Shown: piece after piece, positions 1 through 9,114 of the stretch
Position numbering within the stretch: the stretch's first letter is position 1
Layout of the letters: the number at the start of each line of letters is the position of its first letter
Assembly (NCBI GenBank): GCA_028693275.1
Contig: JAQUVS010000001.1
Span: 79,132-129,205 of the forward strand
Length of the DNA: 50,074 nt
DNA from: Bacilli bacterium
GTDB lineage: Bacteria > Bacillota_I > Bacilli_A > RF39 > UBA660
Direction of reading: 5' to 3'
The notes under the pieces: model-generated
What the model was told of the DNA's origin: nothing
Seen by the model: the letters and a program-made list of their open reading frames with translations, nothing else
Database searches by the model: none
Position numbers and translations under genes: made by a program

Positions 1-420
1 TTAAAAGAAAAGTTAAAAGAAATAAATACATATATATATGATATGAATAGAAGTAGCTTGATAAATATATTTTTGGATAGTGATCTAGTTGCAGCTGGAT
101 CATCAGATTTAATATTTATGGTTAGTTATGATTCTTTAATTGATAGTGTAAAAAGAAATTATTGGTTAATTTTAGAAATAATTGAATCATATTTTAATAA
201 AAAATTTAATTTTATATTTATTACTGTTGATGAGTGGAATATATGTAAAAATGATTTTATTTCTAATAAAAATGATGGAATTAAATATGAGTATAAAAAT
301 TTAGTTATAGAAAAAACAAATGAAGTTTTTAATAATAATAAAGAAAATGAAGAAAAAATAATAGAACATCAAAAAGATAATGTTATTGATCTTTTTGGAG
401 AAGTTATAGAATTTGAATAG
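1..420 (+). CDS. dnaX: DNA polymerase III subunit gamma/tau, C-terminal part (partial)
   Basis: The reading frame is open from base 1, so this is the 3' end of a gene that begins outside the window; the ATG at 43 is internal. The Lys/Glu-rich start followed by a compact alpha/beta stretch (SSDLIFMVSYDSLID, then NYWLILEIIESYF) fits the C-terminal part of tau, which in Bacillota contacts the polymerase and helicase in the clamp-loader complex. The catalytic AAA+ region lies upstream and is not visible. The assignment rests mainly on gene order: dnaX-ybaB-recR is one of the most conserved strings in Bacillota. The stop is 12 bases before ybaB, so the genes are co-transcribed. Confidence 0.8.
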   Translation, partial: LKEKLKEINTYIYDMNRSSLINIFLDSDLVAAGSSDLIFMVSYDSLIDSVKRNYWLILEIIESYFNKKFNFIFITVDEWNICKNDFISNKNDGIKYEYKNLVIEKTNEVFNNNKENEEKIIEHQKDNVIDLFGEVIEFE

Positions 421-432
421 GAGTGATAGTAT

Positions 433-732
433 ATGAATATACAAGCATTAATGAAACAAGCACAAAATATGCAAAAAGACATGTTAAAGGCAAAGGAAGA
501 AATAGATAATTTATTATTTACAGGTAGTAGTTCTTTGGTTGAAGTAACAGTAAATGGAACAAAAAAAGTACTAAGTGTAAAAATTTCAGACAATGAAAAG
601 TTAGATAAAGAAGATATTGAGTTATTAGAAGACATGCTTGTAATAGCGTTAAATGATGCTTTTTCAAAAGTAGACAAAATTACAGAAGAAAAAATGGGTA
701 AATATACAAAAGGAATGCCGGGGCTTTTTTAA
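433..732 (+). CDS. ybaB: YbaB/EbfC family nucleoid-associated protein
   Basis: A 99-residue protein of normal family length. It opens with the typical amphipathic helix (MNIQALMKQAQNMQKDM) and has the central segment VEVTVNGTKKVLSVKIS followed by acidic helices (DIELLEDMLVIALNDAF) and a Gly-rich end (KGMPGLF). Family members form dimers that bind DNA; the gene sits between dnaX and recR in most bacteria, as here. A GGAGTGATA Shine-Dalgarno lies just upstream. Its TAA shares one base with the ATG of recR, implying translational coupling. Confidence 0.93.
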   Translation: MNIQALMKQAQNMQKDMLKAKEEIDNLLFTGSSSLVEVTVNGTKKVLSVKISDNEKLDKEDIELLEDMLVIALNDAFSKVDKITEEKMGKYTKGMPGLF

Positions 733-1331
733 TGATTCCAGATAATATAAAAAAATTAATTGAATCATTTAAACTATTACCGGGTATAGGTGAAAAAACG
801 GCGGAGAGATTAGCTTTTTCTATTTTAGATTTAGAAAAAGAGCAAATTAGTATTTTTTCAGAAAGTTTGATTGATGTTTATAATAATACAAGACATTGTG
901 AAATTTGTAATTGCATAACAGATAAAGATAATTGTAAAATTTGTTCTAATAATTTGAGAGACGAATCTGTTTTATGTGTTGTAGAAGATTCAAAAAGCGT
1001 TTTTCTTTTTGAAAAAATTGCAGTATATAATGGACGTTACCATGTTCTAGATGGATTGATATCTCCTTTAGATGGAATAGACCCAGATGATATTGGTTTA
1101 TCTAAGCTTGTTGAAAGAATAGAAAAATATAAATTCAGTGAAGTTATATTGGCTTTTAAACCAAGTATAGAAGGAGAAACTACAGCATTGTATATAAAAA
1201 AGATACTTGAAGGTTTAGATATTAAAGTTACTAAAATTGCAAGTGGTATTCCGATGGGGGCAGATATTGAATATATGGATCCTCTGACTATAGAAAGAGC
1301 TTTGTTTGATAGAAAAGATATGAAGGGGTGA
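732..1331 (+). CDS. recR: Recombination mediator protein RecR
   Basis: This 199-residue protein has the RecR layout. A helix-hairpin-helix lies at about residues 15-30 (LLPGIGEKTAERLA). A zinc site follows, with Cys56, Cys59, Cys68 and Cys71. Next comes a TOPRIM domain from about 78 to 175. The end carries the family hallmark SGIPMGADIEYMDPLTIERA. RecR works with RecO/RecF to load RecA on single-stranded gaps. The start overlaps the ybaB stop by one base, and the TGA stop sits inside the Shine-Dalgarno region of holB, so the three genes form one operon with dnaX. Confidence 0.96.
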   Translation: MIPDNIKKLIESFKLLPGIGEKTAERLAFSILDLEKEQISIFSESLIDVYNNTRHCEICNCITDKDNCKICSNNLRDESVLCVVEDSKSVFLFEKIAVYNGRYHVLDGLISPLDGIDPDDIGLSKLVERIEKYKFSEVILAFKPSIEGETTALYIKKILEGLDIKVTKIASGIPMGADIEYMDPLTIERALFDRKDMKG

Positions 1332-1335
1332 TTTT

Positions 1336-2142
1336 ATGGTTACTGAGTGTAACTTTATTAAAACAGTTAATGAGTGTTATAATCGTAAATCTTTCTCTCA
1401 TGCATATTTGATAGAAATTGGTAATAATATAAATTATAAAAATTATATTAATTATATGTTGAATAAAGTATTTAATAATGATTTTGATATAGATTATTTT
1501 AATAGTTCTTTTTTAGAAAATTTTCTTATTTTTCATAAAGAAGAAGGTAACATAAAAAAAGAGTTTGTTAATTTAGTTCAGGAAAAGTTTAATAAAACAA
1601 ACGATATGAATAAAAGTATATATTTAATAGAGGATGCTTCAAAATTTAATTTATCTTCTGCAAACTCTTTATTGAAATTTTTAGAAGAACCTCCATCAGG
1701 TGTTCATGCAATACTTTTGTGTTCTAATAAAAATTCTGTTATACCTACGATATTATCTAGATGTGTAGTTCTGAGTTTACCTGATTTTTCTAAATCTGTA
1801 GAACAAATTGATTTTGAATATATTTCTTTAATAGAAAAAATTGAAGAAATTGGAGTCAGTTTTATTGCAGAATATGGTTCTTATATTGATTTTAAAAAAA
1901 TCACGAGAGAAGAATTTTTAAATATTTTCAATAATTTCAGAGATATTTTAGAATATGTTAGTGAAAATATCATGGGTGAATATGTTAATAGTAAACTATC
2001 TTTATTTTTGAAATATAATGATAAACTATCTTTAATAAAGAAAATAAGTATAGTTGATAATTATAAAAAAAGAATAGATTCAAATGTTAATTTAAATCTT
2101 CTTTTTGATAGTTTTATAATCGAATATTGTGAGGTGAAATAA
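1336..2142 (+). CDS. holB: DNA polymerase III subunit delta'
   Basis: A 268-residue clamp-loader subunit. The start SFSHAYLIEIG matches the usual S-H-A-Y/F-L opening, but the following P-loop is absent, as expected for an ATPase-inactive delta'. The central block (YLIEDASKFNLSSANSLLKF, then LEEPPSG) and the SRC motif near ILSRCVVLSLP are characteristic of clamp-loader subunits; SRC provides the arginine finger. I do not see the four-Cys zinc module of the E. coli protein. It is slightly shorter than many homologues (about 330 residues). The Shine-Dalgarno AAGGGGTGA overlaps the end of recR. ricT follows after one base. Confidence 0.9.
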   Translation: MVTECNFIKTVNECYNRKSFSHAYLIEIGNNINYKNYINYMLNKVFNNDFDIDYFNSSFLENFLIFHKEEGNIKKEFVNLVQEKFNKTNDMNKSIYLIEDASKFNLSSANSLLKFLEEPPSGVHAILLCSNKNSVIPTILSRCVVLSLPDFSKSVEQIDFEYISLIEKIEEIGVSFIAEYGSYIDFKKITREEFLNIFNNFRDILEYVSENIMGEYVNSKLSLFLKYNDKLSLIKKISIVDNYKKRIDSNVNLNLLFDSFIIEYCEVK

Positions 2143-2143
2143 T

Positions 2144-2947
2144 ATGTATTATATAGTTGGTTGTGTTTTTGAAAATGGTGGAAAAATTTACAATTTTGAT
2201 TCTAATTCTATTAAATTTAATTTAAATGATAAAGTGATTGTAGAAACAGAAAGAGGTATTCAGTTTGCTTTTGTTTCTGTTTTACCTAGATTAATACCAG
2301 AGGAAAAGTTGATTTTCCCTCTAAAAAAAGTAATTCGTAAAGCAAATCAAATGGATATAGAAAAATTTAATAAAAATAGTTTGGATGCTTTTGAGTCTGT
2401 TAATATTGCTAGAAATATAGCAGGTGATTTAGATTTGAAAATGAGGATTATTGATGCTAGTTATAATTTCGATAGAAGTCAATTGTTGTTCAGATTTCTT
2501 TCTGATGATCGTGTTGATTTTAGGGAACTTGCTAAAAAATTAGCTCAATTATATAAGACAAGAATAGAATTACGTCAGATAGGTGTTAGAGATAAAGCTA
2601 AAGAGATTGGTGGAATAGGCCCATGTGGTAGGCTTCTTTGTTGTAGTGTTTTTCTATCAGATTTTAATAGTGTTTCCATTAATATGGCTAAAAATCAATT
2701 TATCTCTCTTAATCCTACTAAAATTAATGGTGTATGTGGAAGATTGTTATGTTGTTTGAAATATGAGGATTCTATGTACACTGAACTAAGAAAAAATATT
2801 CCAAATGTTGGTGTTAATGTAGATTTAAAAGGATTTAAAGGAAAAATAATTAATATTGATATTTTTAAGCAATTAGTTACTGTTGAATCAAGGGATAGAG
2901 TTATTAAAATTTTTACATTCGAGGAATTTAAAAGTGGAAGTAATTAA
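2144..2947 (+). CDS. ricT: RicT/YaaT, PSP1-domain regulator
   Basis: A 267-residue PSP1-domain protein. Two Cys-rich repeats, GPCGRLLCC at about residue 161-169 and VCGRLLCC at about 199-206, are the signature of RicT (YaaT, formerly 'stage 0 sporulation protein'). In Bacillus subtilis RicT joins RicA and RicF in an Fe-S containing complex that directs RNase Y maturation of several mRNAs, and it affects sporulation and competence. The gene follows holB as in Bacillus. The usual next gene, yabA, is missing: trmN6 begins inside the end of ricT. The start is well placed behind GAGGTGAAATA. Confidence 0.93.
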   Translation: MYYIVGCVFENGGKIYNFDSNSIKFNLNDKVIVETERGIQFAFVSVLPRLIPEEKLIFPLKKVIRKANQMDIEKFNKNSLDAFESVNIARNIAGDLDLKMRIIDASYNFDRSQLLFRFLSDDRVDFRELAKKLAQLYKTRIELRQIGVRDKAKEIGGIGPCGRLLCCSVFLSDFNSVSINMAKNQFISLNPTKINGVCGRLLCCLKYEDSMYTELRKNIPNVGVNVDLKGFKGKIINIDIFKQLVTVESRDRVIKIFTFEEFKSGSN

Positions 2948-3683
2948 TGATTTGGTCGGCTACGATAAATTAAAGATTTATCAAAATACTGATTGGTTTA
3001 AATTTTCATTAGATTCTATATTGCTTGCTGAATTTGCTACTATTAATTTAAACACTAAAAAAATAATGGATTTTTGTACAGGAAATGCCCCTATACCTTT
3101 AATATTATCAAAGAAAACAACAAGCATAATTTATGGTGTTGAAATTCAAAAAGATGTTTTTGAACTTGCTAATAAATCAGTTAAATTTAATGGTCTTGAA
3201 AATCAAATTTATTTATATAATGTTGATCTTAATGAATTAAAAGATAATTTTACTTCTGATTGTTTTGATTTAATAACTTGTAATCCACCATATTTTAAAT
3301 ATAATGAAGATAGTCATGTTAATTTTGATACTCATAAGCTTATTGCTAGGCATGAATATTTGGTTAATTTGGATAATATAATAGATATGTCCTATTATTT
3401 ACTTAAGAGTAACGGAAGACTATCGTTGGTTCATAGAGCTGAAAGATTACAAGAAATAATGATTAAATTAAATAATAAGAAATTTCAGATAAAAAAAATA
3501 CAATTTGTTCATTCGAAAATAAATAGTATTGGAGAGATGGTTTTGATTGAGGCTTCAAAAAATGGTAATCCAGGATTGAAAATTTTATCACCAATAGTTA
3601 TTTATGACGAAAATAATAATTACTCTTCTTTTTTTAAAAAAATATATAATGGTGGTGAAAGTGATGATACAAAAGAGTTATAA
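2934..3683 (+). CDS. trmN6: tRNA1(Val) (adenine(37)-N6)-methyltransferase-type enzyme
   Basis: A class I SAM-dependent methyltransferase of about 249 residues. The SAM-binding motif I is near the N terminus (MDFCTGNAPIPLIL) and the catalytic NPPY motif (CNPPYF) is about 100 residues in; NPPY is typical of N6-adenine methylation. It corresponds to YabB (TrmN6) of Bacillus, which lies at this place. I chose the GTG at 2934 because GAGGAA at 2921-2926 gives a correctly spaced ribosome site and because the aligned product starts there. A TTG at 2883 is in frame but lies deep inside ricT. The overlap with ricT is 14 bases. Confidence 0.88.
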   Translation: MEVINDLVGYDKLKIYQNTDWFKFSLDSILLAEFATINLNTKKIMDFCTGNAPIPLILSKKTTSIIYGVEIQKDVFELANKSVKFNGLENQIYLYNVDLNELKDNFTSDCFDLITCNPPYFKYNEDSHVNFDTHKLIARHEYLVNLDNIIDMSYYLLKSNGRLSLVHRAERLQEIMIKLNNKKFQIKKIQFVHSKINSIGEMVLIEASKNGNPGLKILSPIVIYDENNNYSSFFKKIYNGGESDDTKEL

Positions 3684-4509
3684 TGGAAAACCTACACTTT
3701 ATTTAATTCCAACTCCGATAGGTAATATGGATGATCTAACATTAAGAGCAAAAAAAACATTAGAGGAAGTGGATTATTTATTGTGTGAGGATACTCGTAT
3801 TACTTCACAATTATTATTTTCTCTTGGAATTAAGAAAAAACTTGTTAGTTGTCATGATCATAATGAGGACAAAATAAAAAATAAAATAGTAGAAGATTTA
3901 AATAATGGTTTGAATATTGGTTTAGTTACAGACCGTGGTACCCCAATAGTTAGTGATCCGGGGTATAAGATCGTTCATTATGTGGTTAATAATGGACATA
4001 ATGTTGTTTCACTTCCGGGTGCAACTGCTTTAATTCCGGCTTTAACAAGTTCAGGGATAAATTCTGAGCATTTTTTGTTTTATGGTTTTTTAAATTCAAA
4101 AAAGTCAAAAAGGGAAAAAGAATTAGATTTGTTAAATAGATTGCCTTATACTGTTATTTTTTATGAATCTCCACATAGAATAAAAGAAACACTTCAAAGT
4201 ATATTTTTTGTTTTAGGTAATAGAAAAATTGCTATTTCAAGAGAAATATCTAAACTATATGAGGAAGTAATAAGGGGTTATCTAGTAGATGTTTTGGAAT
4301 TGAATTTTGAATTAAGAGGAGAATTTGTTATAGTAGTTGAAGGTAATTTGATTACTGAAAAATATGAAGATATCTCTTTATTAGAACATATAAACCTTTA
4401 TCTAGATGATGGCATTTCTGAAATGGAAGCAATAAAAAAAGTTTCTAAGGAAAGAGTGTTGCCAAAGTCTGTTGTTTATAAAGAATATCATGATAAGAAG
4501 GTGAATTAG
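3664..4509 (+). CDS. rsmI: 16S rRNA (cytidine(1402)-2'-O)-methyltransferase
   Basis: About 281 residues with the tetrapyrrole-methylase fold of RsmI: TLYLIPTPIGNMDDLTLRA near the start, then LLCEDTR, GLVTDRGTPIVSDPG, and FYESPHRI. RsmI methylates the ribose of C1402 in the ribosomal P site. The start is taken at the ATG at 3664, giving the normal distance to the PTPIGN motif. A GTG-rich stretch and an ATG at 3649 upstream are in frame and cannot be excluded. It overlaps trmN6 by 20 bases. The gene usually found between them in Bacillus, a GIY-YIG nuclease (yazA), is absent. Confidence 0.93.
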   Translation: MIQKSYNGKPTLYLIPTPIGNMDDLTLRAKKTLEEVDYLLCEDTRITSQLLFSLGIKKKLVSCHDHNEDKIKNKIVEDLNNGLNIGLVTDRGTPIVSDPGYKIVHYVVNNGHNVVSLPGATALIPALTSSGINSEHFLFYGFLNSKKSKREKELDLLNRLPYTVIFYESPHRIKETLQSIFFVLGNRKIAISREISKLYEEVIRGYLVDVLELNFELRGEFVIVVEGNLITEKYEDISLLEHINLYLDDGISEMEAIKKVSKERVLPKSVVYKEYHDKKVN

Positions 4510-5079
4510 ATGAAAATGATTGTTGGTCTAGGAAATCCTGGAAAAGATTATGAAAATACAAGACACAATGTTGGTTTTATGTTTATTGATTTTTTGGCTT
4601 CTAGATATAATTTAAATATAACAAAGAAAAAGTTTGATGGGTTATTTGAAATATTTGAAGTATCTGGAGAAAAAATTTTGTTTCTAAAGCCACAATCCTA
4701 TATTAATTTATCAGGTGAAGTTATAAAAAAATTTTTAGATTTTTATAAAATAGATACTAGTGATTTATTGATAATTAGTGACGATTTAGATATGGATTTT
4801 TCCAAGATAAAAATAAAAAAAAGTGGATCAAGTGGTGGACATAATGGTTTAAAGAATGTTGAGATGAATTTAGGAACTAGAGATTATAAAAGAATTAAGA
4901 TAGGTATATCAAATGATAAAATGATTGATACTAAAAATTATGTTCTTGGAAAGTTGAGTTTAGAAGAAAAAAAATTACTTGATAAAACTTTTTTAAATTT
5001 AGAAAAAGTCATAGATGATTATTTATCTTTTAATTTTGAAAAATTAATGTCAAAGTATAACGGTATTTGTAATGAATAA
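4510..5079 (+). CDS. pth: Peptidyl-tRNA hydrolase
   Basis: A 189-residue protein with all Pth1 landmarks: VGLGNPGKDYENTRHNVGF at the start, containing the Asn (residue 9) and catalytic His (residue 19); PQSYINLSG near 61-69; the SDDLD segment near 90-94; and GSSGGHNGLKN around 106-116. The enzyme frees tRNA from prematurely released peptidyl-tRNA. The ATG follows the rsmI stop directly, with AAGAAGGTGA as ribosome site. pth followed by mfd is the standard Bacillota arrangement, and here the two overlap by eight bases. Confidence 0.96.
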   Translation: MKMIVGLGNPGKDYENTRHNVGFMFIDFLASRYNLNITKKKFDGLFEIFEVSGEKILFLKPQSYINLSGEVIKKFLDFYKIDTSDLLIISDDLDMDFSKIKIKKSGSSGGHNGLKNVEMNLGTRDYKRIKIGISNDKMIDTKNYVLGKLSLEEKKLLDKTFLNLEKVIDDYLSFNFEKLMSKYNGICNE

Positions 5080-8000
5080 CTTTTCGATGGAAGAATTAAA
5101 AAAAATTAATCTTAATAGCGATGCAACTCTTTTTTGTAATAATGATGAGTTGTTTTCTTTGTGCTTATCTAAGAAAAAAGAAGAAAATTTTAAGGGAATT
5201 ATAGTTTGCTCTACTTTGTATGATGCAAATAAACTTTATTCTTCTTTGTCAAATTTTATGGATGATGTTTTATTTTTTCCTATGGATGATTTCATAACAG
5301 ATGAGGCAATAGCTACGAGTCCAGATTTACTTTATAGTCGGTTAGATACTTTAAATGATCTTATTATTTCAGATAATAAAATAGTTGTTACAAATTTAGT
5401 TGGAGCACTTAGATATTTGCCTACAAAAAAGACTTATATGAAAAGTATTATCAAAAAAAAGTTATCTGATGAAATAATGATTGATGGTTTTTGTGAAAAA
5501 TTATTAAGTATTGGATATAAAAGGGAATCTATTGTTACTAAAACTGGTGAATATGCTGTTAGAGGATTTATAATTGATGTTTTTCCTATTGGAGAAAAAC
5601 ACCCTATAAGATTAGAATTATTTGGTAATATTATTGAATCGATTCGTTATTTTGATGAGGAAAATCAACGTTCTTTAGGTAAAGTTGATTCATTTAATAT
5701 CTATCCTTGCACTGATACTATTTTTGATGATGAGATTTTTATTTCGTTGAAACATAAATATTTAAAAGAAAAATCAAGCGCAGTTCAATCTATAATTGAT
5801 TATTTTGATAAAGGAACTATTATTTTTAAAGATTATAGTCAAATATTAATTAATTATAATCAATTGGTAAATGAAATGTTTGAATATAATAAATTAAAGG
5901 ATAAAGATTTTTCATCAGATTATATGTTTTCTTTGGATCAATTGCTAAAAAATAATATTGTTTATTATGAAACGATAAATAATAAAACAAATGATTTAGA
6001 GGGATCTTTTTACTCTTTGGATGGACAAAATATACCTCTTTTTTATGAGGATTTAGATTCTATAAAAAAATATGTTAATGATAAATTAAATAAATTTAAA
6101 ACAATTATATTTTGTGTTAAAAAGCACAGAGTAGATTATTTGAAAAAAACATTTGGAAAAAAAGTGGTTTTAATCGAAACTTTTGAGGAAATAGTTGATG
6201 GTTCAATTAATATAATTAATAAAGATTTATCTAAAGGTTTTGAATTTGGAGAATATGTATTTATTTCTGAAAATGAACTTTATTTTAATTCAAATATTGA
6301 TAGAAAAGTTAAATATAACAGTAATTTAAAATATACTTCAAAAATAAATGATTATACTAAATTAAATGTTGGTGATTATGTTGTTCACAATGTACACGGA
6401 ATTGGGATTTATAATGGTATGAAAGTTTTACAAAAAGGAAAACTTCTTAAAGACTACTTAGAGATTTTGTATTATGGTAAGGATAAACTATATATTCCAG
6501 TTGAGAAAATTGATTTAATTTTTAAATTTAATGGTAATGAGGGTATTGTTCCTAAAATCAATAAGCTTTCTGGAAATGATTGGGAAAAAACAAAACTTCG
6601 TGTTCGTAATAAGGTAAGAGATATTGCTCAAAAATTATTGAATTTATATTCTAAGAGGGAGTTAGAAAAGGGGTATTCTTTTTCTGAGGACACTGATTGG
6701 CAAAAGCAATTTGAAGATAATTTTGAATATGAGGCAACAAGAGACCAATTGAAGGCTATAGAAGAAATTAAGAGAGATATGGAAAATATAAGACCTATGG
6801 ATCGTTTACTATGTGGTGATGTTGGTTATGGAAAAACAGAAGTTGCACTAAGAGCTATTTTTAAAGCTGTTATGGACTCTAAACAAGTTTTATATTTATG
6901 CCCTACTACAATTTTATCTGATCAACAATATAAGAGTGCAATTAATCGTTTCAGTAATTTTCCTATTAGTATTTCATTGTTAAATAGATTTTCAACTCCG
7001 AGAGAAGTTAAAAAAACATTAGATGGATTAAAAGATGGGACAATTGATGTTGTTTTTGGCACACATAGACTTTTGAGTGATGATATAAAACCTAAAAATT
7101 TAGGATTGCTAGTTATAGATGAAGAACAAAGATTTGGTGTTGTACATAAAGAAAAACTTAAGGAATATAAAAATAACGTAGATGTTTTAACTTTGACTGC
7201 GACACCAATTCCAAGAACTCTTCAAATGTCAATGGTGGGGATAAGAAATTTATCATTAATTGAAACACCACCAGTGGATAGGTTTCCTATACAGACATAT
7301 GTAATTGAGGAAAATGATTTATTGATTAAGGACTCTATATATAAAGAAATGTCTAGAAATGGGCAAATTTTCTTGCTATATAATAAAGTTGAATCTATAG
7401 AAAAAAAAGCTAGTGATATAAAAAAATTGGTTCCAGATGCAAAGATAGTTGTTGCTCATGGTCAATTAACAAAATTGGAACTTGAAAAAAGAATGATGTC
7501 TTTTATAAATCATGAATATGATATTATGATATGTACTACAATAATTGAAACAGGTATAGACATTCCTAATGTAAATACATTAATAATTTTGGATGCTGAT
7601 AGATTTGGATTGAGTCAACTTTATCAGATAAGAGGAAGAGTAGGGAGAAGTAATAAAATTGCTTATGCTTATCTGATGTATCAAAAAAATAAAGTTCTTA
7701 GTGAAGTTGCAATAAAAAGATTAAGTGCAATTAAAGAATTTACTGAGCTTGGTTCAGGATTTGCTATTGCTAGTAGGGATTTAGCTATTAGAGGTGCTGG
7801 TGATATTTTAGGAAGTGAACAAGCAGGATTTATTGATACTGTGGGTGTTGATTTATATATAAGAATACTAAATGAAGAAGTAGAAAAATTAAAAGGTAAT
7901 CTTGTAGAAGATGAAGAAGAAGATATAAATAGTAATCCAATTGTTGATGTTTCTACCCATATATCTGATGTCTATGTTAAAGACGATGATATAAAAATTG

Positions 8001-8386
8001 AGATACATAGATTGATTAATTCAATTGATTCATATGAACAATTACAAAAAGTTAAAGATGAGATAAATGATCGTTTTGGTAGAATTGAAGAAGGAAGCGA
8101 TATTGAAATCTACATGTATCAAGAATGGTTTGAAAAATTAGCGAAAAAGTATGAAATTTTTAATTTCAAAGAAACGTCAACTCAAATATCTTTTGCTTTT
8201 TCATCAACAATGTCTAAAAAAATAGATGTAGAAAAATTATTTGTTGAATCGTTTAAAATTTCTCATTATATAAATTTTAGTCAAATAAATGATAGAATAG
8301 TAATAAGTTTTGATCAAAGAAAAATTGAAAGACACTATATTTATTTATTAGTTGAAATTTTAAATAAGGTAGTTTTAATTGGTTAA
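5072..8386 (+). CDS. mfd: Transcription-repair coupling factor
   Basis: At 1104 residues this is a full but slightly short Mfd. The N-terminal UvrB-like module includes GEYAVRGFIIDVFPIG near 165. An RNA polymerase interaction domain lies near 430-475 (GDYVVHNVHGIGIY). The RecG-like translocase has Walker A GDVGYGKTE near 584, the DEEQRFG box near 685, TATPIPRT near 710 and LYQIRGRVGRS near 850. IRGAGDILGSEQ near 905 is the TRG-type motif. A C-terminal D7 domain follows. Mfd removes stalled RNA polymerase and recruits UvrA, which is encoded about 20 kb downstream here. The start overlaps pth. No terminator is visible at its end. Confidence 0.97.
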   Translation: MNNFSMEELKKINLNSDATLFCNNDELFSLCLSKKKEENFKGIIVCSTLYDANKLYSSLSNFMDDVLFFPMDDFITDEAIATSPDLLYSRLDTLNDLIISDNKIVVTNLVGALRYLPTKKTYMKSIIKKKLSDEIMIDGFCEKLLSIGYKRESIVTKTGEYAVRGFIIDVFPIGEKHPIRLELFGNIIESIRYFDEENQRSLGKVDSFNIYPCTDTIFDDEIFISLKHKYLKEKSSAVQSIIDYFDKGTIIFKDYSQILINYNQLVNEMFEYNKLKDKDFSSDYMFSLDQLLKNNIVYYETINNKTNDLEGSFYSLDGQNIPLFYEDLDSIKKYVNDKLNKFKTIIFCVKKHRVDYLKKTFGKKVVLIETFEEIVDGSINIINKDLSKGFEFGEYVFISENELYFNSNIDRKVKYNSNLKYTSKINDYTKLNVGDYVVHNVHGIGIYNGMKVLQKGKLLKDYLEILYYGKDKLYIPVEKIDLIFKFNGNEGIVPKINKLSGNDWEKTKLRVRNKVRDIAQKLLNLYSKRELEKGYSFSEDTDWQKQFEDNFEYEATRDQLKAIEEIKRDMENIRPMDRLLCGDVGYGKTEVALRAIFKAVMDSKQVLYLCPTTILSDQQYKSAINRFSNFPISISLLNRFSTPREVKKTLDGLKDGTIDVVFGTHRLLSDDIKPKNLGLLVIDEEQRFGVVHKEKLKEYKNNVDVLTLTATPIPRTLQMSMVGIRNLSLIETPPVDRFPIQTYVIEENDLLIKDSIYKEMSRNGQIFLLYNKVESIEKKASDIKKLVPDAKIVVAHGQLTKLELEKRMMSFINHEYDIMICTTIIETGIDIPNVNTLIILDADRFGLSQLYQIRGRVGRSNKIAYAYLMYQKNKVLSEVAIKRLSAIKEFTELGSGFAIASRDLAIRGAGDILGSEQAGFIDTVGVDLYIRILNEEVEKLKGNLVEDEEEDINSNPIVDVSTHISDVYVKDDDIKIEIHRLINSIDSYEQLQKVKDEINDRFGRIEEGSDIEIYMYQEWFEKLAKKYEIFNFKETSTQISFAFSSTMSKKIDVEKLFVESFKISHYINFSQINDRIVISFDQRKIERHYIYLLVEILNKVVLIG

Positions 8387-8398
8387 ATAATTTTTTGT

Positions 8399-8427
8399 TT
8401 GACTATTAATTCATTTATTGTTATTAT
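8399..8427 (+). promoter_or_regulatory. Promoter for the unknown gene at 8456
   Basis: TTGACT (8399-8404), a 17-base spacer and TATTAT (8422-8427) form a near-consensus vegetative promoter just after the mfd stop. Transcription would start near 8434 and give a leader of about 22 bases before the ATG at 8456. This argues against translation starting at the in-frame TTG at 8399. Confidence 0.7.
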
Positions 8428-8455
8428 TACAATTGTAAAAAGAATAGGTGATTTG

Positions 8456-9079
8456 ATGGATAAAGACATTAAAGAAATGTTTGATAGGAAGAATAAAGAA
8501 ATAATTTTAACAAATTTAAAATATGATTTGTCTAGGAATATAGATTCTATGAAGGATACTATTGTTAATATATTTGATAGAGAATTTGAAGTAGGAAGTA
8601 AAAAAATAATATTAATGATAAATGACTATTATGAAAATATAGATTACAAAAATTTTAATATTAAATTTTTAGATGTTGAAAAAAAAATTTTGGATAAATT
8701 ATTTAAACTTATAGAGGAAAAATTAGAGACTTTGAATCATGAATTAGATGATTTTGAATTCAATGAATCATCAATAGGAAATTATTATAATAAAGTTATT
8801 CAATCAACATCGGAATTAAAAAATGTCTTTGTTGATAGTTGGTTTATTGATACTATTGATTCAACTATAAAATTGACATATGATTTATTTTCATTATTTG
8901 ATGACGATAGAAGTATAATTTTAAGTAATAGACTAGACGATTATATTAATAATAGATTTTTTGATAAAATAATTTTAAAATTAAATGAGGAATTTTCTCT
9001 TCGAGATAGTAATTTGATAAATAAGGCAGAAGAAAGTTACAATCGCTACTTAGATATATGTAAAAACGTGGAAAACTAG
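8456..9079 (+). CDS. Hypothetical charged helical protein
   Basis: I do not recognise this 207-residue protein. It has no signal peptide or membrane segment and no cysteine-based or nucleotide-binding motif. It is rich in Asp, Glu, Lys and Asn, and long stretches (for example KKILDKLFKLIEEKLETLNH near residue 75-95) look like amphipathic helix, possibly coiled coil. The start at the ATG at 8456 is supported by AGGTG at 8446-8450 and by the promoter at 8399-8427. It stands alone between mfd and the T-box promoter at 9080, where Bacillus carries spoVT; it is not similar to SpoVT. Function unknown. Confidence 0.75.
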   Translation: MDKDIKEMFDRKNKEIILTNLKYDLSRNIDSMKDTIVNIFDREFEVGSKKIILMINDYYENIDYKNFNIKFLDVEKKILDKLFKLIEEKLETLNHELDDFEFNESSIGNYYNKVIQSTSELKNVFVDSWFIDTIDSTIKLTYDLFSLFDDDRSIILSNRLDDYINNRFFDKIILKLNEEFSLRDSNLINKAEESYNRYLDICKNVEN

Positions 9080-9108
9080 TTGTCTTATAATTGTTTTTAT
9101 GTTATTAT
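9080..9108 (+). promoter_or_regulatory. Promoter of the T-box dut-metG operon
   Basis: TTGTCT (9080-9085), 17 bases, TATTAT (9103-9108). It begins right after the preceding stop codon. The predicted start near 9115 is at the right distance from the first helix of the T-box leader. Confidence 0.7.
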
Positions 9109-9114
9109 AGGCCT

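Noticed and set aside
2883-2933. N-terminal extension of trmN6 from TTG 2883
   Set aside because: Would overlap ricT deeply; GTG 2934 has a proper ribosome site and the right N terminus.
8399-8455. N-terminal extension of the unknown gene from TTG 8399
   Set aside because: That TTG is part of the -35 box of a near-consensus promoter; ATG 8456 has a ribosome site.
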